From the NCBI GenBank assembly GCA_947173955.1, contig CAMWHE010000001.1, positions 124,001 to 188,000 on the forward strand: 64,000 nt of DNA, given 5' to 3'. This document shows positions 60,019-64,000 of this stretch, in pieces. The position numbers and the translations under genes are program-made. This DNA is from an uncultured Bacteroidales bacterium. Its GTDB lineage: Bacteria > Bacteroidota > Bacteroidia > Bacteroidales > Muribaculaceae. The stretch's first letter is position 1. The number at the start of each line of letters is the position of its first letter. Below the pieces are notes generated by a model. It was not told the origin of the DNA. It did not search any database and saw only the letters and a program-made list of their open reading frames with translations.

Positions 60019-62427
60019 TTATTTAGCAAGATTAGCGATTGCAGCTGCCATTGTTCCGAGTGTACCGGCCATTGAGGCTACAGACAAGATAGCTTGCCAA
60101 TTGACTGCCGAATTATGTTTAGATGGAATAATGATATGGCTGCCAGGCTCAATCGGAGTACCTCGTTTTAACTGAGAGACGTTGCCGTTCATATAGATTA
60201 TGAAGGCTTTGCTCTTCTTGGCCTTGGCACCATATCCGCCGGCCTGATTGACATAATAGTCAAGCTTTTGTCCTTTTTTATATGCCACGGTATTGGGGAA
60301 CATGACATCGCCGGAAATTTTTACAGTATTATTATATTCAGGTATGAACAGCACATCACCTTCGCGGAGTACAAGATCTATATCACTTCCGGGGTTCTCG
60401 AGAATCTTTTCCAATTCGATACCGACATTATAGCTATTAGAGTTGATGACCTTGGCAGCTGAAATTGAATCGTCTCCTTCCTTATTCTGTAGTAGCATCT
60501 GCATCAACTGGTCGCGAGCGGCCACTTCATCATCCGTCATCTGTCTCACAAGAGTGGCACCCTTGAGATAAGCGTAGGAGTTGACTCCGCCTGCTCTGCG
60601 CACAAGGTCACTTATACGTTCACTTTTTGATCCGAGTGTATAAGTACCTTCAAACTGAACCTCACCGCCTACCTCTACACGGCGCTGCTTCTGATAGTTG
60701 GGACTCTTGCGGATTTCTACAATATCATAAGGCTGAAGAATAAATTCCTTATCCTTATTAATAATCATACCATCTTGAAGTTCTACCGTATAAAGTTGAG
60801 ACATGGCATCTCCGCTCTCAAGGCTGTTGGGATCATTAATGCGACGTGCTACATCAATACGTACTTTGGATGCTCCCTGAAGAAGGCCACCGGCCTGAAT
60901 GATCAGATCTTCAACAGATGTATTTTCGGCAAAGGGGTATTCACCGGGATTAGCTACAAGGCCATGAATTGTGACAGGCCCGCGATCAAGTATCTCATTG
61001 GCACTTGCTATTACAAGTACATCATTCTTTTTTAAGGGAATATCAGCCTCAAGTCCGGAGAGAAGAGAGCGTACATCAACCGGAACAACCTGCAGAGATA
61101 AATCCGGTCCTTCGCGATATAACAGAGCACGAGTGGAATATGCATCCTCCTTAAGTCCTTCAGCCTTATTGATGAGATCTTTTACCGTCTTAAGCTCATC
61201 TGAAATAGCATACATACCAGGACGCATAACGCTTCCACGAAGTTCTACTCTGTTGGTATAGCGATCAAGGATCGAGCCGACTGTCACTACGTCACCATCC
61301 TCAAGCTGATAGGACGTAAACTCAACATCTTTAACATTGTAAAATTCGTTCTCCTTACTACTTTGGCGAGCCACACTTACCTGCTCCTTATAAGCATCTC
61401 CGGTAAAACCACCGGCAAATGTAATAAGTTCAGACAGAGACTCTTCAGGAAGCATCTCGTAGTACATCGGCCGCTTTACATTTCCATCAATGCGGACGAG
61501 ACTGCCATAAGGCGCGACACGAATTACGTCACCTTCCTGCAGGCGAACATTGCCAGTCTGTTTTCCGCTGAAAAGATAGTCATAAACATCAATTTTTGGA
61601 AGACTCTTTCCATCCCGGATTACCTCTACATTACGTAACGAACCGATTGAATTGATACCGCCGGCTGTATAAAGAGCATGGAATACAGATGAAAACGGCG
61701 ACAGACGGTATGTACCCGGAACCGATACTTCACCCATAATATTAACCTGGATCGTGCGGACATTGCCAAGTCTTACGTTTATATCGGAATCAGGATTCTC
61801 TCCGCTGATACCCGCATACTTGCTTGAAAACGCATCGCGTACATATTTATTAGCATCCGCAATAGTCATTCCGCTGAGATAGAGCGGACCTACCTGGGAA
61901 ATCATGATGCTGCCCTCTGGGGAAATAGTCTGGCGTATATGATCTTCATTGACTCCCCATATATCGATTACTACTTCATCGCCGGGACCAAGACGATAGT
62001 TCTGAGGAGTAGCGAGATTCTCGTTTGGTTCAAATGTAAGGTTAGGATTGGTAAACAGATTATGGCCGTAAATGTCTATTTTTAAAGTATCAGCGACAAG
62101 AAGCTCTCTTTGATTTAGATTATTGTTAGGGTTGACCTGCAAGCTATCAACAACAGTTTGACGGCGGTTAGACTGCATAGGTGCAGTAGGAGCCGGTACA
62201 TTCGTTGCTGAAGCATTTACCTTTGCCTTGAGACTCTGAAGCTGAGCCTGAGTCGCCCCTTTAGCAATCAACTCCTTACCTATCTGGCTTTCTGTTTTTC
62301 CTACGTCCAAACCGTTTTTGACGTATTCTGCAACCTGTTGATCCGTCATACGCTGCCCCATAGCAGTCGGAACAGCCATTGCGAACAAAAACATCGGGAC
62401 CAATGTCTGAATGAATACTTTCTTCAT
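60019..62427 (-). CDS. Outer-membrane polysaccharide export protein (Wza-type, SLBB repeats)
   Basis: This 802-aa exporter has signal MKKVFIQTLVPMFLFAMAVPTAMGQ without a lipobox Cys. A short helical N-domain (MTDQQVAEYVKNGLDVGKTE) precedes the polysaccharide export domain (NYRLGPGDEVVIDIWGVNED) and then about six SLBB repeats, such as VNIMGEVSVPGTYRLSPFSS, VRIDGNVKRPMYYEM, VELRGSVMRPGMYAISDE and VEVGGEVQFEGTYTLGS. The C-terminal hydrophobic segment (LSVASMAGTLGTMAAAIANL) may span the outer membrane. Longer than Wza because of the extra SLBB units, it is the usual Bacteroidales form. It is paired with the chain-length gene. Confidence 0.92.
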   Translation of the reverse strand: MKKVFIQTLVPMFLFAMAVPTAMGQRMTDQQVAEYVKNGLDVGKTESQIGKELIAKGATQAQLQSLKAKVNASATNVPAPTAPMQSNRRQTVVDSLQVNPNNNLNQRELLVADTLKIDIYGHNLFTNPNLTFEPNENLATPQNYRLGPGDEVVIDIWGVNEDHIRQTISPEGSIMISQVGPLYLSGMTIADANKYVRDAFSSKYAGISGENPDSDINVRLGNVRTIQVNIMGEVSVPGTYRLSPFSSVFHALYTAGGINSIGSLRNVEVIRDGKSLPKIDVYDYLFSGKQTGNVRLQEGDVIRVAPYGSLVRIDGNVKRPMYYEMLPEESLSELITFAGGFTGDAYKEQVSVARQSSKENEFYNVKDVEFTSYQLEDGDVVTVGSILDRYTNRVELRGSVMRPGMYAISDELKTVKDLINKAEGLKEDAYSTRALLYREGPDLSLQVVPVDVRSLLSGLEADIPLKKNDVLVIASANEILDRGPVTIHGLVANPGEYPFAENTSVEDLIIQAGGLLQGASKVRIDVARRINDPNSLESGDAMSQLYTVELQDGMIINKDKEFILQPYDIVEIRKSPNYQKQRRVEVGGEVQFEGTYTLGSKSERISDLVRRAGGVNSYAYLKGATLVRQMTDDEVAARDQLMQMLLQNKEGDDSISAAKVINSNSYNVGIELEKILENPGSDIDLVLREGDVLFIPEYNNTVKISGDVMFPNTVAYKKGQKLDYYVNQAGGYGAKAKKSKAFIIYMNGNVSQLKRGTPIEPGSHIIIPSKHNSAVNWQAILSVASMAGTLGTMAAAIANLAK

Positions 62428-62513
62428 TTATATTGAATATTATAATTATCGTTGAAAATGATTGATTTAGTAGACTTTGTTATTCCAGGAACAACTTTGC
62501 CCACATTATATTG

Positions 62514-62545
62514 CAAAGTTACGAATTATAATTACTAAGAGCAAA
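62514..62545 (-). promoter_or_regulatory. Promoter of wza-wzz with inverted repeat
   Basis: Minus-strand TTTG (62545-62542) and TAACTTTG (62521-62514) are 20 nt apart, with a leader of about 80 nt. AACTTTG at 62493-62499 mirrors CAAAGTT at 62514-62520, a 7-bp inverted repeat across the start region. Confidence 0.65.
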
Positions 62546-62596
62546 TATTAAGAGATACAGATTATTTTTAACCGCTAAAATTTGCAAAATAACGGC

Positions 62597-63544
62597 TCAG
62601 TCCTTTTTGGGGTGCTTGAAACGAACAGTCTTCTTTGTAATGCGCTTTGGATATTTGACTTTTAATACTATCGAATCTTCATATAGGTCTGATGTCAGAA
62701 GCAACTTAACGGACTTTAATGGATTGCCATCGTCATCATGCAATTCACGTTCCTCATTCCAATAGAAGCGCAGCTGTTTCTTGTCCTCTATGATTAGAGG
62801 ATGCAGTGTCTCTAAATCCTCCTCTCCATCTTCATCGATGTATATCTTTTCAACCCATACATCTTCAGGATCAATAGGATTCTTATTCTCATCCAATACA
62901 AAAATATCAAGAATATTTTCCTCTTTATATTGCGGAATAAATACTCCCCCGGCGACAACTTCACCTAAAAGATCTTCATAAGGGCCCAAGTCGATATTAT
63001 AAAGCTCATTTGGATCTGTGATTTCAATAATTTTAGGCAAATAACCAACATATATAAATTGTAAAGTATCTCCCACACCGGCTTCTATCGCATAGTTCCC
63101 ATCTATATCAGTCACAACACCTTGAGAAGTTCTTGTATTGACAACACATACACCTATTAGTGGACTTTTTGTGAGAATACCAGAGTCATTATTTTCATAG
63201 TGAAATACATTTCCCTTGATAAACGCAGAGTCAATTTTGGAATTAATGCATTCAAAATCGCCGGCCGGAAGGGTCTCATCGGGCAATTGTGCAGAAGAGG
63301 TAATGGATGACATCAGCGCAATTGCGCCGGCGGAAATGCCGGCGGGTGCTACACTCTTTCCTCTCACCCTACGGGCTTGAAGTTGCCGCTCAAGATACCG
63401 TAATTCAGCCTCACACTTTGGACAAGTACCGAGACAATCTCCTTTATACTGACATTCCGATGTTATAAATTCAATATCATTAGCCTCCGCAATCTGCCTA
63501 CGGATATCTTTCAGAATTTTGCATGTCTGTTTCCCGCGTTTCAT
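62597..63544 (-). CDS. Cys-motif membrane protein with carboxypeptidase-regulatory-like domain
   Basis: This is a 315-aa protein with an unusual layout. The N-terminus is basic and cytoplasmic-looking (RGKQTCKILKDIRRQIAEAN) and holds a four-cysteine motif, ECQYKGDCLGTCPKCEAE (C-x5-C-x3-C-x2-C), which could bind Zn or an Fe-S cluster. A weak hydrophobic stretch (SVAPAGISAGAIALMSSITS) follows near residue 70. The rest is a CarboxypepD_reg-like beta-sandwich (IGVCVVNTRTSQGVVTDIDG ... YVGYLPKIIEI) and an acidic tail domain. It looks like a membrane protein with an inside metal site and an outside sandwich; no function is known. Confidence 0.7.
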   Translation of the reverse strand: MKRGKQTCKILKDIRRQIAEANDIEFITSECQYKGDCLGTCPKCEAELRYLERQLQARRVRGKSVAPAGISAGAIALMSSITSSAQLPDETLPAGDFECINSKIDSAFIKGNVFHYENNDSGILTKSPLIGVCVVNTRTSQGVVTDIDGNYAIEAGVGDTLQFIYVGYLPKIIEITDPNELYNIDLGPYEDLLGEVVAGGVFIPQYKEENILDIFVLDENKNPIDPEDVWVEKIYIDEDGEEDLETLHPLIIEDKKQLRFYWNEERELHDDDGNPLKSVKLLLTSDLYEDSIVLKVKYPKRITKKTVRFKHPKKD

Positions 63545-63575
63545 ATTGGATGTAATTGGTTATCTGGTTATAAAG

Positions 63576-63606
63576 CAAAGATACTAAATTAATAATCACT
63601 TCCAAA
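63576..63606 (-). promoter_or_regulatory. Promoter of the Cys-motif gene
   Basis: Minus-strand TTTG (63606-63603) and TATCTTTG (63583-63576) with exactly 19 nt between them. The -33 box lies 7 bp from the end of the upstream terminator stem. Confidence 0.8.
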
Positions 63607-63612
63607 AAGAAA

Positions 63613-63640
63613 GTAGTGGGAATGTCCTCACTCCCACTAC
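63613..63640 (-). terminator. Terminator of the MFS gene
   Basis: GTAGTGGGA (63613-63621) pairs with TCCCACTAC (63632-63640); on the minus strand it is followed by TTTCTTTTTGG. Confidence 0.8.
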
Positions 63641-63669
63641 CCTATCTGTTCAAATCTGTATTTATGCCG

Positions 63670-64000
63670 TTATTCGTGTTTTGAGCCGGAAGTCTCTTTA
63701 ACGAACCATACGCAGATTGTAGCGACAAGCAGCAATAGGCCGGCTACAACCAGCATGAGTGCGGTCTGGGAGGTACCGTTAGCAGCCAGCGGGAACAATC
63801 CGAGAATCGATCCGCCGCAGACAGCTGCAAGAATCTGGGGAATGCAGATAGTACAGTTGAACAGTCCGAGATATGCTCCGATATTACCTCCCTTAAGAGC
63901 ATTTGTAAGTATGGTAAATGGCATTGCAAGCATAGCTGCCCATGCCATACCGATGAGACCGAAGGAAATGACAAGAAGCCACTGGCTATTGAGGAACCAG
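63670..64000 (-). CDS. MFS transporter, C-terminal part (cut by window edge)
   Basis: The frame is open to the end of the window, beyond the ATG at 63948 used by the track, so at least 110 C-terminal residues of a larger membrane protein are present. They form about four helices (WLLVISFGLIGMAWAAMLAM, the GAYLGLFNCTICIPQILAAV segment, and LMLVVAGLLLLVATICVWFV). NCTICIPQILAAVCGGSILG resembles the tenth-helix region of GPH/SLC45-type sugar transporters in the major facilitator superfamily. Substrate and N-terminal part are outside view. Confidence 0.8.
   Translation of the reverse strand, partial: WFLNSQWLLVISFGLIGMAWAAMLAMPFTILTNALKGGNIGAYLGLFNCTICIPQILAAVCGGSILGLFPLAANGTSQTALMLVVAGLLLLVATICVWFVKETSGSKHE

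Noticed and set aside
61363-61638. 91-aa plus-strand ORF in the wza gene
   Set aside because: Antisense shadow of the SLBB exporter frame; no independent support.
1-64000. CRISPR arrays, insertion sequences, prophage genes, rRNA
   Set aside because: No regularly spaced repeats, transposase motifs, phage structural genes or rRNA segments were seen while reading the window.

Overview
The window reads as a stretch of chromosome from a Bacteroidales bacterium, most likely a gut Muribaculaceae-type organism. Four things point there. The promoters follow the Bacteroidetes grammar (-33 TTTG, about 19 nt, -7 TAnnTTTG) and ribosome binding sites are weak or absent. tRNA genes lack an encoded CCA. The families present (AsnA-type asparagine synthetase, HU-SPOR fusions, DUF6377-like and DUF5723 proteins, SIMPL, GH31, SLBB exporters) are typical of the group. 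The family placement is inference; no rRNA or marker comparison was possible. No IS element, prophage, CRISPR array or rRNA operon was seen. Most of the window is core genome, so the novelty lies in small genes, possible RNAs and poorly characterised Bacteroidales proteins.

Layout. 1-7.0 kb: end of an MscS channel, a HAD phosphatase, nadC and rlmH diverging from a promoter with a 10-bp dyad, a two-gene TPR/lipoprotein unit, and gdhA. 7.1-15.3 kb: a membrane-tethered HTH protein, mutL, an uncharacterised ATP-grasp-like protein, the operon nitroreductase-DUF2520-kdsC-maf, an HU-SPOR membrane protein and a periplasmic TPR protein. 15.4-26.7 kb: a META lipoprotein-guaA-lipoprotein unit in which the last gene carries a fresh in-frame 78-bp tandem duplication; split chrA plus folC; lptF/G-ribBA-ridA; mltG; DUF2007; an SGNH hydrolase. 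26.8-37.2 kb: a small membrane protein, a 580-bp intergenic region with a strong promoter and a possible ~135-nt RNA, a 54-aa membrane peptide, asnA, argD-like, SIMPL, udk-lptB-hydrolase, an NlpE-like lipoprotein, a 55-aa acidic protein, ysxC diverging from trmN6, a CPBP protease and tRNA-Ser. 37.3-52.5 kb: rmlACDB, a GH31 glycosidase, a PepSY-like lipoprotein, a large lipoprotein with a DUF5723 barrel protein, and a secreted beta-helix/propeller protein diverging from an AraC regulator. 52.6-64 kb: galK-galM-nucleotidyltransferase, priA, tRNA-Gly and tRNA-Leu, a wza-wzz pair, a Cys-motif carboxypeptidase-regulatory-like protein and the end of an MFS transporter.

Themes. Much of the window serves the envelope: LPS transport (lptB, an LptF/G permease), Kdo (kdsC), dTDP-rhamnose (rmlACDB), surface polysaccharide export (wza-wzz), peptidoglycan (mltG, SPOR) and many lipoproteins. 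A second theme is sugar use (GH31, the beta-helix protein with AraC, the galactose operon without galT). The best candidates for something new are the RNA/hairpin locus at 27.4-27.57 kb with its neighbouring peptide, the lipoprotein-plus-barrel pair at 44.7-47.9 kb, the Cys-motif membrane protein at 62.6 kb and the beta-helix/seven-bladed propeller protein at 47.9 kb.
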